Shown in pieces: positions 42,346-52,450 of a DNA stretch of 64,000 nt. Position numbers and translations under genes: made by a program. Position 1 is the stretch's first letter; each line of letters opens with the position of its first letter. The DNA is from Terriglobia bacterium (GTDB taxonomy: Bacteria > Acidobacteriota > Terriglobia > Bryobacterales > Bryobacteraceae), in the NCBI GenBank assembly GCA_003175985.1, contig PSRJ01000129.1, positions 1 to 64,000 of the forward strand, in the 5' to 3' direction. The notes under the pieces are model-generated. The model ran no database searches and was not told the origin of the DNA. It was given only the letters and a program-made list of their open reading frames with translations.

Positions 42346-43779
42346 TTATTCGTAAATTCCGTCGAGAAGCGCCTGGCAGACGTATTCCTGCAGTTCCCAG
42401 GTCGGCGCGAGTGTGAAGGTGCGATTGAAACTGTAGGGCTTCGTCAACACCTTTGCGTCCTCAATCGTGAGTTCCACATTGAGGTGGCCCAGATCCGGCC
42501 TGCGATAGCGTTCGATCAGGTGCATCGCGTCGCTGTGGGGCTTTCCGGTGGAATCGAGCCAGGTCTTGTCGTTGAAACCGACAGTGTCGACAACAAGAGT
42601 ATCGCCTTCCCACTTGCCGATGGACTGGCCCGTCCAGCTCTCGGGCTCGATGTCCAGGTTATGCGGACGCCCGTCGAGGAAGAAGCGCCGGTAACTGTGC
42701 GTGTTCCCTTCCCACAGCAGGACGATCTGCTCTTTTCTCTGGACGATCTTGTAGGGCAGGGGATTGATGCGCACCGCGCCGTTGGGCAGGCAGAAGCGCT
42801 CGGGATCATCCTTGCCTTTGTTGGCTTTTCGCTCGTCGTAGAGCTTCTGCGCCGCGGGCTGATACGGCGGGTCGTTGGGCAACAACGTACTGGTGGGAAC
42901 CCAAACACCAGACAAATCCACCTTGCCATCTTCCGGGCTGCGAGGTGTCGGACCCGAGGGCGGCGCAGGCGGCTTGCGCGCCGCGGGAGGGGGAACGCCC
43001 TCGGCCTTTCGCTTTGCCGCGGCCGAATCCAGCTTGTAAGCGGCATCCAGGTGGCCGGGGTCCTGGTTGTTCTCGTTGCACACGTACTCAGTCATTTCGA
43101 AGCTCGGTTCGAGAGTCGTGGTTCGATGGAAGGTCAATGGTTTTGTGAAAACGCCCGGGTCCTCGATCGTGACATCCATTTCCATGTTTCCGTAGTCGAT
43201 GCGATGGAACGTTTCGATCACGTGCATGGCCTTGGTATGAGGGGTACCGGGAAAATCGAACCAGGATTTTTCGAAGAAGCTGACGGTGTCCACTACCAGC
43301 GTGTCGCCATCCCAATGCGCGCGCGAGTCGCCGTAGAAAGTGGGTTTCAGATTATTTGGGTGACTGCTGCCGTCGAGAAAGAACTGGCGGTACATGTGGG
43401 TGTTGCCTTCGAACAGCATCACAACCAGTTTGGGTGTGGCAAAGAAAGCGGTATGGTAAGGGGCTGCGCGCGGCGGTCCACCGGGCAGGCACCGGGCCTC
43501 GTAATCTTCCGCGCCTTGCTTGGCCCTGCGTTCCTCGACAATCTTGGCGGCCCAGGGCAGCATGTCCGCTCCCGGCTGGCCGCTCCCGCCGAACCCGTTC
43601 CAGATTCCGGTAATGTCGGGCTTCCCATCGGCCATACGCGGTAACGGACCCGGCGGACCCTTCTTGGGAGCGCCGCGTCCGCGGCCCCGGCCATCCGGTG
43701 GAGGCGCGGCCGGATTTTGGGCCAGAGCGGCGCCTAAAAGAAATGCCGCAATCCCTAAGCACAAGGCTGTATGGCGCAC
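42346..43779 (-). CDS. Secreted protein with two tandem 'WEGDTLVVDT' domains
   Basis: A 477-residue exported protein. Start: GTG 43779 after AGGAGG, giving signal peptide HTALCLGIAAFLLGAALAQ; the longer frame upstream lacks support. Two homologous halves of about 200 residues each: first with EGNTHMYRQFFLDG, HWDGDTLVVDTVSFFEKSW and VIETFHRIDYGNMEMDVTIE; second with EGNTHSYRRFFLDGRPHN, KWEGDTLVVDTVGFNDKTW and LIERYRRPDLGHLNVELTIE. The same domain occurs singly at 59904 and 60666. I know no biochemical function for it. It lies 13 bases after the DUF6152 gene, forming a two-gene unit. Confidence 0.8.
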   Translation of the reverse strand: MRHTALCLGIAAFLLGAALAQNPAAPPPDGRGRGRGAPKKGPPGPLPRMADGKPDITGIWNGFGGSGQPGADMLPWAAKIVEERRAKQGAEDYEARCLPGGPPRAAPYHTAFFATPKLVVMLFEGNTHMYRQFFLDGSSHPNNLKPTFYGDSRAHWDGDTLVVDTVSFFEKSWFDFPGTPHTKAMHVIETFHRIDYGNMEMDVTIEDPGVFTKPLTFHRTTTLEPSFEMTEYVCNENNQDPGHLDAAYKLDSAAAKRKAEGVPPPAARKPPAPPSGPTPRSPEDGKVDLSGVWVPTSTLLPNDPPYQPAAQKLYDERKANKGKDDPERFCLPNGAVRINPLPYKIVQRKEQIVLLWEGNTHSYRRFFLDGRPHNLDIEPESWTGQSIGKWEGDTLVVDTVGFNDKTWLDSTGKPHSDAMHLIERYRRPDLGHLNVELTIEDAKVLTKPYSFNRTFTLAPTWELQEYVCQALLDGIYE

Positions 43780-43792
43780 GTGGGTCCCCCTC

Positions 43793-44203
43793 CTACTGAT
43801 TCGGTGCGGCGCCCTCGTTGAAAGAGGATCCAGCAAACACGCGGCGGCCGTCGGCCAGTACAACGCTCCGGGCATTCGCGTTGCTGGAGCTATCTTTCGC
43901 CATCAAACCTTCGACAGTGACCGAGTCTCCGACCTTCAACGAATCCTTCCGCCAGCCCTGCTTCAGCAGCACGGGAATCGCGCCCAACTCGAAATTCCAG
44001 TTCGTGACTTTGCCGTCGGCGTCTTTCACATCCACGTAAAAACGCGCATGGGGATTCATCCACTCCATCTTGGTAACCACTCCCGTAACCTTGATGGGCT
44101 TGTTGGAATCGTACTCGGCGGCAAATGAATGATGCGCGGCGAGAGGAATCGCTCCGGCCATTAAGCTGAGACCAGCGGCCAAAACGGTTGTGTAGAGTCT
44201 CAT
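43793..44203 (-). CDS. DUF6152-family secreted protein
   Basis: A 136-residue protein. Seen: signal peptide YTTVLAAGLSLMAGAIPLAA, mature start HHSFAAEYDSNKPIKVTGVV, the block MEWMNPHARFYVDVKD and VTNWNFELGAIPVLLKQGWR. HHSFA followed by NPH is the family pattern and is shared with the protein at 61518-61931 (35% or so by eye). Probable small periplasmic beta-barrel; role unknown. First gene of the unit with the WEGDTLVVDT protein. Confidence 0.82.
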   Translation of the reverse strand: MRLYTTVLAAGLSLMAGAIPLAAHHSFAAEYDSNKPIKVTGVVTKMEWMNPHARFYVDVKDADGKVTNWNFELGAIPVLLKQGWRKDSLKVGDSVTVEGLMAKDSSSNANARSVVLADGRRVFAGSSFNEGAAPNQ

Positions 44204-44310
44204 GTGACGTGCCCTCCAGATTCAAATTTTGGCCGGCGCCGAACCCCCTTCGGGCGGCTAACGGCAATAACAAAATTCAATGCCGAGATCCCCGCGAGCC
44301 GAATGTGCGT

Positions 44311-44340
44311 ACGCTATCATGCTGGTCTCGCCGGTGTCAA
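44311..44340 (-). promoter_or_regulatory. Sigma70-like promoter for the DUF6152 unit
   Basis: Minus strand: perfect -35 TTGACA (44335-44340), 18-base spacer, -10 TAGCGT (44311-44316; three of six consensus). It would give a leader of about 100 bases to ATG 44203. An inverted repeat overlaps the -35 on its upstream side and could be an operator. Confidence 0.42.
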
Positions 44341-44413
44341 GCGAACAGCGACAGGATTGGGTTCGCTTCGCTCCTTCCCGATCGCACCCTTGTCCCGGTC
44401 CTTAGGAAGTGAT

Positions 44414-44485
44414 ATGACAGAGACGTTGCTTGCGGGCTGGCGCGACGCCGCTCGCTTGGAACGCGCGCCTGGCGCCGTCCGCTGA
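44414..44485 (+). CDS. Possible 23-residue leader ORF
   Basis: ATG 44414 follows TTAGGAAGTGAT, a plausible Shine-Dalgarno, and encodes MTETLLAGWRDAARLERAPG and AVR, then stop, 18 bases before the ModA-like gene. Could be a leader peptide or chance. No homology recognised. Confidence 0.25.
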   Translation: MTETLLAGWRDAARLERAPGAVR

Positions 44486-44503
44486 GTCCGCCAGATCGAG
44501 GAA

Positions 44504-45292
44504 ATGAATATGCGCCGTTTTTGTTCGCCCGCTGTCATCATGATGCTGGTGCCGGGGCTCCTCCCTGCTCAAGGGCCCGATGCCGGTTATGCCGCTGCCG
44601 ACATTCGAGTATTGGCGCCTGGCGTGGTGTATAACGCCGGCTTGTTGGATCTGGCCGCGGCTTATACCAAGGAGACGGGCAAAAAGGTTGCCATCACGTT
44701 AGTCGGGATGGGGCGCATCGTCACTGCCGTCAAGACCGACAATCCGCCGGCGGATGTAATCATGTTGCCCTTCGAGCTGATGACCACCTTGTCTCTGGAC
44801 GGCGGCGTCGTTGCGGGAACGTTCTTGCCCCTGGGCCGCTCTGAAATGGGTCTTGCCGTGCGCGCGGGCGCTCCGCACCCCGATATCTCGACAGTCGAAA
44901 AACTGGCCGCCGCGCTGCGTGGCGCCAAAGCCGTGATGCGTTCGAACCCCGCCGGCGGCAGCATGGTGGCGAAGGTAATCGAGGACAAAGTAGTCAAGCG
45001 GCCCGAGTTCAGCGGCGTCAATAGTCCCGTCAGCACGCAAGGCGAGGGCGGGCAGGCACTGGTGCGCGGGGAAGGCGACATGGCCCTTCAGGCGATCTGC
45101 GAAATCCTTCCCTACAAACAGATCGAACTCGTGGGACCTCTCCCGCGTCAGCTCGGGGCCTGGATCGATATGGCCACCGCGGTTTCTTCCAGAGCGACAC
45201 ATCGCGACGACGCATCCGCCTTTATCAAGTATTTGCTGCGCCCGGAGTCAAACCCGGTATGGAAGGCGAAAGGTCTCGACCGGTTCCTGTGA
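44504..45292 (+). CDS. ModA-like periplasmic substrate-binding protein
   Basis: A 262-residue exported protein. Seen: signal peptide to about residue 22 (CSPAVIMMLVPGLLPAQG); then IRVLAPGVVYNAGLLDLAAA, the ModA-like first strand and helix, VITAVKTDNPPADVIMLPFE in the position of the ligand-adjacent loop, and AVMRSNPAGGSMVAKVIE. A lone binding protein; no modB or modC permease or ATPase gene is adjacent. May bind molybdate or another oxyanion, or act outside transport. GAGGAA precedes the ATG. Confidence 0.75.
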   Translation: MNMRRFCSPAVIMMLVPGLLPAQGPDAGYAAADIRVLAPGVVYNAGLLDLAAAYTKETGKKVAITLVGMGRIVTAVKTDNPPADVIMLPFELMTTLSLDGGVVAGTFLPLGRSEMGLAVRAGAPHPDISTVEKLAAALRGAKAVMRSNPAGGSMVAKVIEDKVVKRPEFSGVNSPVSTQGEGGQALVRGEGDMALQAICEILPYKQIELVGPLPRQLGAWIDMATAVSSRATHRDDASAFIKYLLRPESNPVWKAKGLDRFL

Positions 45293-45380
45293 TGTCGGGC
45301 AGGCGCGCCGGTTGGCGCAGTGCTAACGCGGTCTTCTTTGGATCAGCTCTAAACACCTTGCCCCCGAAGCGTGTCGCTCG

Positions 45381-46013
45381 TCAGCGCACCACTCCCAGGT
45401 CCTTCAGACCGTTCAGAACGAACTGCACTGCAATAGCGGTGAGCAGCAGACCCATCATCCGCGTCAGAATGCGGATGCCGGTTTCCCCCAAGAACGACCG
45501 GACGCGATCCGCAGCCGCGAGAACGACAAACGAGATCGCCGACGTGAACGCGATCGCGGAAAAGATTATGCCGCCGTGTTTCCAGTCTGCGGCCTGCGAC
45601 ATAAGAACCATTACGGTCGAGATGGATCCCGGCCCGGCCAGCATGGGTATACCCAGCGGAATGATCCCCACATCCTCCTTCTCCAGGCTCTCTTCGGTAT
45701 CTCCGGGTGTTTCTTTCGTCGGCGAACGTCGTGCTTGAATCATGTCGAGCCCGATAAGCCCGAGGATGATGCCACCCGCAATTTTGAATGCGGGGAGCGT
45801 AATTCCAAACAAGTTAAAGATGTAGCTTCCCGCGAGGCCGAATACGGCCAGGACTGTGAAGCAGGTCCAGGCTGCCCGCAGAGCCATGCCGCGGCGTCGC
45901 GCACGGGTGGAATCGCTCGTCATCACCAGGAATGCTGGAATGGCCGCGAACGGGTCCACCAGGACGAAGATCGACGTGAAAGCGATCAGCGAAAACTGGA
46001 GCAGCTCAGCCAC
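45381..46013 (-). CDS. MarC-family inner-membrane protein
   Basis: A 210-residue protein with six hydrophobic segments. Seen: SLIAFTSIFVLVDPFAAIPA at the N-terminus, FKIAGGIILGLIGLDMIQAR, PLGIPMLAGPGSISTVMVLM, and the C-terminal GIRILTRMMGLLLTAIAVQF. These are the conserved MarC/UPF0056 blocks. Known family role is uncertain (earlier link to multiple antibiotic resistance was withdrawn). Convergent with the ModA-like gene. Confidence 0.92.
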   Translation of the reverse strand: MAELLQFSLIAFTSIFVLVDPFAAIPAFLVMTSDSTRARRRGMALRAAWTCFTVLAVFGLAGSYIFNLFGITLPAFKIAGGIILGLIGLDMIQARRSPTKETPGDTEESLEKEDVGIIPLGIPMLAGPGSISTVMVLMSQAADWKHGGIIFSAIAFTSAISFVVLAAADRVRSFLGETGIRILTRMMGLLLTAIAVQFVLNGLKDLGVVR

Positions 46014-46253
46014 GGAGGTTGCCGGTGCTTACCATAGAACCGTGTCGGTCTTAAGGACTGCAAGCAAGTGGACGTCATCATAGCGCGTTTCCGGAGAAGT
46101 TGCAGGAAGTCGGTGGGTGAAGTGGCGTTCTGCAATCCATCAGCAACCCAGTCGCTTTCCTCGCGCCAAACTGAACAATCGATTCAGAAGAATTGAATTG
46201 TGCCGTTCCCCGAGCGCTGTTACGCTGCGGTCGAGATACAGGAGGCCGGATCT

Positions 46254-47858
46254 ATGTCGATCGAGCATATGCTGCGGCGAAGCTTCGTGACGGGTACCGG
46301 CGCGGGGCTTGCCGCCACGGCGCTCGGCGCTCAAACCGCGCAGGCGCCGGGACACGGAAGTTCTCCCGCGCCCGGCGAATTTTATGTAACGGCATTTGGC
46401 GCGAGAGGCGATGGAAAGACGTTAGACACGGCGGCCGTCAATCGCGCGATTGAAGCTGCCTCTGCCGCCGGCGGCGGCGCCGTAACCTTTCCCAGCGGCA
46501 CGTATCTCTGTTACTCGATCCATCTCAAGAGTAAAGTGACGCTCTACCTGGCGCGGGGCGCCACCATTCTGGCGGCGAATCCGCCGGGAGCCGGTACGGC
46601 GGGCGGCTACGACGACGCGGAGCCCAACGCCTGGGACAAGTTCCAGGATTACGGTCACAGCCACTGGCGAAACAGCCTGATCTGGGGCGAGGGTTTGAAC
46701 GACATCGGCATCGAGGGCCCCGGCCTGATCTGGGGCAAAGGGCTTTCGCGGGGTAGCAGTTCCGATCCCGGTCCTAAAGCCGAGGACCCCCGCGTCGGTA
46801 ATAAGGCGATCAGCCTGAAGAATTGCCGGAACGTGACTTTTCGGGATTTTTCGATTCTGCAAGGCGGGCACTTCGGCATTCTCGCGACCGGCGTCGACAA
46901 CTTCACTATCGACAATCTCAAAATCGACACCAATCGCGACGGAATCGATATCGACTGCTGCCGGAACGTGCGCATTTCTAACTGCAGCGTCAATTCTCCA
47001 TGGGATGACGCAATTTGTCTGAAGAGTTCGTTCGGCCTGGGGTACGCCCGCGCCACAGACATGGTGACGATCACCAATTGCCTGGTGAGCGGCAGCTTTG
47101 CGATGGGTTCTCTGCTCGATGGAACATTCCAGCCACTACCCGCGGGCGTTTCGATTCCCCGTACCGGGCGGATCAAGTTCGGAACGGAATCGAATGGCGG
47201 CTTCAAGAACATCACCGTATCGAACTGCGTATTCGACGGCTGCCAGGGGCTGGCTCTCGAATCAGTAGACGGCGCGATTCTGGAAGACGTCACGGTGACA
47301 AATATCACCATGAGGGATATCAGCAGTTCACCTCTTTTTCTGCGGTTGGGGCGGCGCATGCGAGGCCCGGAGGGAGTGCCGGTGGGCGTGTTGCGGCGGG
47401 TCCTGATCAGTAACATTTCCTGCTCCAATTCTGCTTCCCGCTACGGCTCGATCATCAGCGGGATTCCGGGCCACCTGATCGAGAACATCAAAATTCGAGA
47501 TGTCTACATCCAACACCAGGGCGGAGGCACTGCGGAAGCTGCGGCAATCCGGCCCCCTGAAGAGGAGACTGGCTACCCCGATCCGCACCGCTTCGGGGAT
47601 ATCCCCGCCCAATTCTTCATTCGCCACACGCGGAATCTCGAAATTAGCAATATCGAATTCGAAGTGCTGAAGCCGGATCTGCGGCCTGTGTTCCTGCTCA
47701 CCGACGTTCAGGATGCGAGCCTGTTCCGGATCAAAGCGCCGCGAATCTCCGAGCGCGGGGCATTCGCATTACGCGATGTACGGAACTTCAACATCACTGC
47801 CAGCAAGCCTCTGATTGGCGACACGCAGATCGACCGCGCGGAAGACTCCAATCTGTAG
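46254..47858 (+). CDS. Glycoside hydrolase family 28-like secreted enzyme
   Basis: A 534-residue exported enzyme. Start: ATG 46254 with CAGGAGG nine bases upstream; upstream frame discarded. Seen: Tat-like signal (LRRSFVTGTGAGLAATALGA); pectate-lyase-like N-terminus (YVTAFGARGDGKTLDTAAVN, VTFPSGTYLCYSIHLKSKVT); right-handed beta-helix repeats; the GH28 active region NTNRDGIDIDCCRNV followed by SPWDDAICLKSSFG, carrying the Asp residues; and GTESNGGFKNITVSNC. Probably cleaves galacturonan- or rhamnose-type plant polysaccharide; the substrate is not certain. Confidence 0.87.
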   Translation: MSIEHMLRRSFVTGTGAGLAATALGAQTAQAPGHGSSPAPGEFYVTAFGARGDGKTLDTAAVNRAIEAASAAGGGAVTFPSGTYLCYSIHLKSKVTLYLARGATILAANPPGAGTAGGYDDAEPNAWDKFQDYGHSHWRNSLIWGEGLNDIGIEGPGLIWGKGLSRGSSSDPGPKAEDPRVGNKAISLKNCRNVTFRDFSILQGGHFGILATGVDNFTIDNLKIDTNRDGIDIDCCRNVRISNCSVNSPWDDAICLKSSFGLGYARATDMVTITNCLVSGSFAMGSLLDGTFQPLPAGVSIPRTGRIKFGTESNGGFKNITVSNCVFDGCQGLALESVDGAILEDVTVTNITMRDISSSPLFLRLGRRMRGPEGVPVGVLRRVLISNISCSNSASRYGSIISGIPGHLIENIKIRDVYIQHQGGGTAEAAAIRPPEEETGYPDPHRFGDIPAQFFIRHTRNLEISNIEFEVLKPDLRPVFLLTDVQDASLFRIKAPRISERGAFALRDVRNFNITASKPLIGDTQIDRAEDSNL

Positions 47859-47941
47859 TACTCCGGCGCTCGGGCGCATTCCGGCACAGTGGGGTCCCGA
47901 ATTCTTGAGTTCAGCTAAACGATGGTTTTAAGTCTTTTCCG

Positions 47942-47970
47942 TTGACGCTGCGGGTGAGCGGCGGTAGAGT
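47942..47970 (+). promoter_or_regulatory. Promoter of the interrupted TonB receptor
   Basis: -35 TTGACG (47942-47947), exactly 17 bases, -10 TAGAGT (47965-47970), then AGGAGG (47985-47990) nine bases before ATG 48000. A well-formed vegetative-type promoter, so the interrupted gene is probably still transcribed. Confidence 0.5.
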
Positions 47971-47999
47971 CCACTCAGAGTTACAGGAGGTCTGAAGCT

Positions 48000-50900
48000 A
48001 TGTCGCGCCTCGGCGCTGTGCTGCTCGTGGGAGCCGCTTTCTGCGGGACGCTATTCCCGCAAGGTCTGGGGACGGTATTGGGGACTATAACCGATCCGTC
48101 CGGCGGACTGATTCCGGCAGCCACGATCAAAATCACGGAAGACGGAACCTCACTCACGCGAATGACGGCCAGCGATACGCAAGGCTATTATGTCTTCCCA
48201 TCCCTGCGGCCGGCCGGATACACGCTCAGCGTGGAGGCGCAGGGTTTCGCGCCTTACACGCGCAAAGGAATGATTCTCCAGGCTGACCAAAGCCTGACTG
48301 TGAACGTGGCACTGTCGGTGCAGCAGGCCAACCAGACCATCACTGTGTAAGCGCCGCCGCCCCAGGTGGATACCAACACATCGACGCTCAGCGAAGTGGT
48401 GGATTCCCGCCGGATCGTTGACCTGCCGCTAAACGGACGCAATGCGGCAAGCCTGGCTTTGATTACGGCAGGAACTGTCCTGGGGCCGCCGACCGGGGCC
48501 GACGAAGGGAACAGCAAAACGTTTCCCGTGTCGCAGGCTGTGAGCGCAAACGGTTCCCGCCAGAATCAGACCAGTTACCGCTTGGACGGGGCCAGCAACA
48601 ACGATATCTATACCAACACGAATCAGCCTTTCCCGTTCCCCGACGCGCTGCAGGAATTTAGTGTCCAGACCAGTAACTACTCCGCCAAGTATGGGGGTAA
48701 TGCAGGCGGTGTGGTGAATATCGTGACTCGATCCGGCGACAACGAGTTTCATGGAGACCTTTTCGAATTCAACCGCAACGCGGTCTTCAATGCGCGCTAC
48801 TTCTTTGCCCCGCAGCGCGATCAACTGAAGCGGAATCAATTTGGAGGAACCGTGGGCGGTCCTTTGATGATTCCGCGCCTTTATAACGGCAAGAACAAGA
48901 CGTTCTTTTTCGCGGGCTACCAGGGTACCAGGATTCGCAACACGGGAAACGGAGTCTCGGCGAATGTTCCCACTTCCGATGTGTTGAACAATGGCGATTT
49001 CTCGCTGGTCAGTCCCGGAAAGACAATTATTGATCCGCAGACAGGGCAGCCTTTTCCCCAGAATCGCGTTCCAGTGACTCGGTTCGATCCCGCAGCTCTG
49101 GCTGTGACTAAGTATCTTCCGGCAGGCGCCGGAAGCGGTCAGATCTTTTACAGTTCTCCGATCGCACAGAGCTTTAACGAAGTTGTCTCGCGCGTAGACC
49201 ACACGATTACGGAGCGGGATCGTATGTCAGCCCGCTACTTCTTCGATCGCTTCAACAACTCCCCGTTTCTGGACCGGAAGAATTATTTGAGCGCTTCGAA
49301 TTTCACAAAGATTGATGCGCACAACGGGATGATCAACGAGACTCACACCTTCAGTCCCAGTTTCTTTAACGATTTTCGTCTTAGCGTGGCGCAGGAAGTA
49401 TCGAACCGCGGTCCGGCGGCGGGAAGCATCAACGCGAACGATCTCGGCGTCAAAATTTATCAGCCGCCCGGCTACAAGACCATCCAAGACATCAACGTCA
49501 CCGGATTTTTCCGAATTCAGCAGCAGAACCCGGCGACGTTCACGCGCGATCAATACACTTTGAACGATTCCATCTACTTGGTTAAGGGCAAGCACTCGCT
49601 GGCATTCGGAGCCGAAATCAACCGCGCCTGGATCCTGATCCGCAACCAATTTAACCTGCCGGGAACGTGGCAGTTCGACCCGACAGTCACGAATTCCTCT
49701 CTGGCCAGTTTCATGCTTGGCTATCTCCATCAATTCGTTCAGGGCAATGGCGAACAGAAGGATAATCGGGTAAATAACTTCGCTCTATTCATCCAGGACG
49801 ATTGGCGGGTAACCCGGAAACTTACACTGAACCTGGGCCTGCGTTACGACCCCTTCTTCCCATGGAAAGAGACCAAGGGCCGGGTAGCGATCTTCAGACC
49901 GGACGCTTATGCGACCGGAATCAAGTCTCAGGTGTACGTCAATGCCCCGGCCGGATTGCTATTCCCCGGCGATCCCGGAATTCCGGAAAACGGCCTGCGT
50001 AGCAACTTACGGAACTTCGGGCCGCGATTCGGTTTCGCTTACAATGTAACCGGCGATGGTAAAACCAGCATCCGCGGCGGAATCGGTGTATTCTACGACG
50101 CGCAGCAAAACGGAATTTACAACAACCGGTTCGTGGACCTGGCTCCGTTCAGCTTCCAGGTGAACCAGACCGGCACTGCGACCGCGCCGCTGCCCGGCTC
50201 GTTCAGCAACCCCTATGGGGGACAAGTCAGTCCCATTCCGCAGCCTTATCCGCCGCCGAAGAATTTCATTTTCCTTCGGCCGCCAAGCTTCCAGTCGACC
50301 AGCAGTTCCTATGACTCTGCCAACGGCCTGCAATACCAGACGCCGGTGTCTTACGCATGGAATCTCACTGTGGAGCGTCAAATCGGGGCGGACTGGCTCG
50401 TGCGGGCGGCCTATGTCGGCTCGCACGCCAGTCACCTGCTTGAGACACTACAACTATCACCGAAGGTTTTTGGGACCAGCCGCAATTACTACCCGGAATA
50501 CAGCGATATCGGCGAAGCTGCGCAGGATATCAATTCGAGCTATAACTCGCTGCAACTGACCGCGCAAAAGCGGCTCTCGCAAGGATTCACGGTACTCGCC
50601 AACTACACGTGGTCCAGGTCCATTGATGATCTGCCGTTCGGGCAAAGTATTACTACGGTCGTCAGCGGCAGCGTTTCACCGATCCCGTGGTATTTGCCGG
50701 GAAGGCATCAGTTCGATCGCGGGCCTTCGGAATTCGACCATGGTCACCGTTTTGTAGGCAGCTTCGTTTGGGACATGCCAAAGCTCGCCGGCCGTCCGGG
50801 CGCGTTACGGCATCTGGCTGGTGGCTGGCAGTTGACGGGGCTCTTCTCTGCGCAATCCGGTCCGCCCGTTACGGTGCAGGCGGGGAGAGACCAATCCGGC

Positions 50901-51332
50901 ACGGGAACGGGACAGGACCGCGCAGTGTATGTGGGCGGCCAGGATCTATACGGCCCCGGCGCCTGTAAGGGCACGACGGCGATTTGCGTGGACTACCTCA
51001 ACCCGGCCGCATTCATACTACCCGCCGCGGGCGCCTATGGCAACGTGGGAAAGGGCGCGCTTCGGGGACCTGACCTGATCACGATGGATGCCGGTTTGTT
51101 CAAGGAGATTCCGCTGCATAAAGAGAACGTCAAATTCCAGTTCCGCGCGGAATTTTTCAACTTGTTCAACCGGGTGAATTTTTATCCGCCCGGGGCAAGC
51201 CTCGATCCCTCCAGAAACAACGAAGGGATCCCGAACAACCAGGCGGCGCAGGTCTCAGCGACCAATTTCGGGAGTATTAAGGCAGCTTTTGATCCCCGCA
51301 TCGGGCAGCTTGCCCTGAAACTCATATTCTGA
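48000..51332 (+). pseudogene. Oar-like TonB-dependent receptor interrupted by an in-frame TAA
   Basis: A full-length receptor gene in one reading frame except for TAA at 48348-48350. Before it: signal peptide and carboxypeptidase-regulatory domain (LGTVLGTITDPSGGLIPAAT, ending VQQANQTITV). After it, in the same frame: APPPQVDTNTSTLSEVVDSR, RIVDLPLNGRNAASLAL (plug), YRLDGASNNDIYTN, and a complete beta-barrel ending IGQLALKLIF. A Glu (GAA) or Ser (TCA) codon would fit the family here, so one base change explains the stop. Without readthrough the product would be a 116-residue secreted domain. The second part has no good ribosome-binding site at GTG 48366. Confidence 0.82.
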
Positions 51333-51373
51333 GCGGGCGCGGCAGTATTCGAACTTCGCTCGGCCTGGCCCGC

Positions 51374-52189
51374 TTATCGGCTCATGGGTGCTACGCCTAC
51401 TCCCGCAAGCTTGGCTCGCTCGAGCGATGACTTCACCATGCCGGATGCGATTGCGTCCTGGATCAGCCGGTTGAGGTGAGCTAATTTCGCCGTGTCACCT
51501 TTCGCCACGACGATGGACTGACCGACTTCGGAAAAGTTGTCCTTCAAGACACGCACACCCGGAAACTTCGCGGCGGCGGCTTCGGAGCGCTCCCGATTCT
51601 GTCCGAAGGCGTCGATCTCGCCGGCTGCCAGCATTCGCGCCATCTCCGGATCGGCGGGTGTATCTTTCATTAAAACGACTCGCGCGTTTTTGAGGTTGTC
51701 GCTGAGAAAAATCTGCTGCGTCTGGCCGGTGGTGGCCCCCACCTTGACGCCCGGACGGTCTACCGCGGCAGACGTCTGGAACGGGCCATCGGCACGGACC
51801 AGGTAAGCATTGAACATGAGGTAGAAGGGATTCGTAAAATCGACCGCGCGGGCGCGAGTCTCATCGTAAGCCAGGAATCCGATATCCGCCATATGGGCGT
51901 TCACGGCATCCATAACCGCCGCCGCGTTCTCTCCGGGAATCAATCGATAGGGCACTCCGATCCGGCTTGCGATCTCCTTCAGCATGTCCGGCACGGGGCC
52001 GGTGTACTCGCCTGTGTCCGGCGCGCGTACAGCCTGGACCGGATTCCGTCCGAGAAAGGCGCCGCGCAGTGTTCCGGTGGGCGCAAGGTCAGCCTTCGCA
52101 TCCGCCGCAGCGACGGGTGGGACGGCGGAAGCCCACATCGCCAGCCAGAATGCGGCAACTTTACAGGGAAGCCGATCGCTAATCGTCAT
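51374..52189 (-). CDS. Periplasmic solute-binding protein, amino-acid-binding (SBP_bac_3) type
   Basis: A 271-residue exported protein. Seen: signal peptide (KVAAFWLAMWASAVPPVAAA), lobe-I strand TLRGAFLGRNPVQAVRAPDT, the FTGxxxDLL-like PVPDMLKEIASRIGVPYRLI, ADIGFLAYDETRARAVDFTN, and YLMFNAYLVRADGPFQT. Domain order is that of family 3 binding proteins. No permease or ATPase is adjacent. The ligand cannot be predicted. Confidence 0.85.
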   Translation of the reverse strand: MTISDRLPCKVAAFWLAMWASAVPPVAAADAKADLAPTGTLRGAFLGRNPVQAVRAPDTGEYTGPVPDMLKEIASRIGVPYRLIPGENAAAVMDAVNAHMADIGFLAYDETRARAVDFTNPFYLMFNAYLVRADGPFQTSAAVDRPGVKVGATTGQTQQIFLSDNLKNARVVLMKDTPADPEMARMLAAGEIDAFGQNRERSEAAAAKFPGVRVLKDNFSEVGQSIVVAKGDTAKLAHLNRLIQDAIASGMVKSSLERAKLAGVGVAPMSR

Positions 52190-52280
52190 AGGGCGATTAT
52201 AGATGGGACCGAGCCGACAGAAAAGAAGGGCTGGCCGCCCTCCACATGCACGTGGTGAAAACCAGGCTGTGAAAGCCCCA

Positions 52281-52311
52281 GTATCAAACCGCTCAATACG
52301 GGCTTGATACG
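52281..52311. promoter_or_regulatory. GTATCA/TGATAC dyad before the cytochrome-PQQ unit
   Basis: GTATCAA (52281-52287) and TTGATAC (52304-52310) form an inverted pair with 24 bases between half-site starts. The segment TACGGGCTTGATACG (52297-52311) is almost repeated before the 56456 receptor gene. It lies in the 261-base divergent region between the solute-binding protein and the cytochrome gene. Confidence 0.5.
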
Positions 52312-52450
52312 TTCCGGCGGAATGCCCCGGTATGCTATATGAGAACGGAGGATATCGAATCGATCGAGGGCTTAGAACTGTAGCTACCTTGCCCGGTCCC
52401 CAAGAGGCCGGTAAAGTTCATCGACATAGCCTAGAAGATAAGTAGTTTCT

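Larger units (their letters stand above)
44204..44503. other. Divergent intergenic region with promoter and inverted repeat
   Basis: A 300-base region between DUF6152 (minus) and the ModA-like gene (plus). It holds a TTGACA promoter on the minus strand, an 8-base perfect inverted repeat AAGCGAAC (44339-44346)/GTTCGCTT (44361-44368) overlapping its -35, and a possible 23-codon leader ORF (44414-44485) before the ModA-like gene. Confidence 0.5.

Noticed and set aside
42484-43644. 386-codon forward frame over the WEGDTLVVDT gene
   Set aside because: Antisense to a duplicated, family-supported domain protein.
48348-48350. TAA in the TonB receptor as recoded stop
   Set aside because: No known bacterial system inserts a special amino acid at TAA, and no stimulatory hairpin is evident; mutation or error is simpler.
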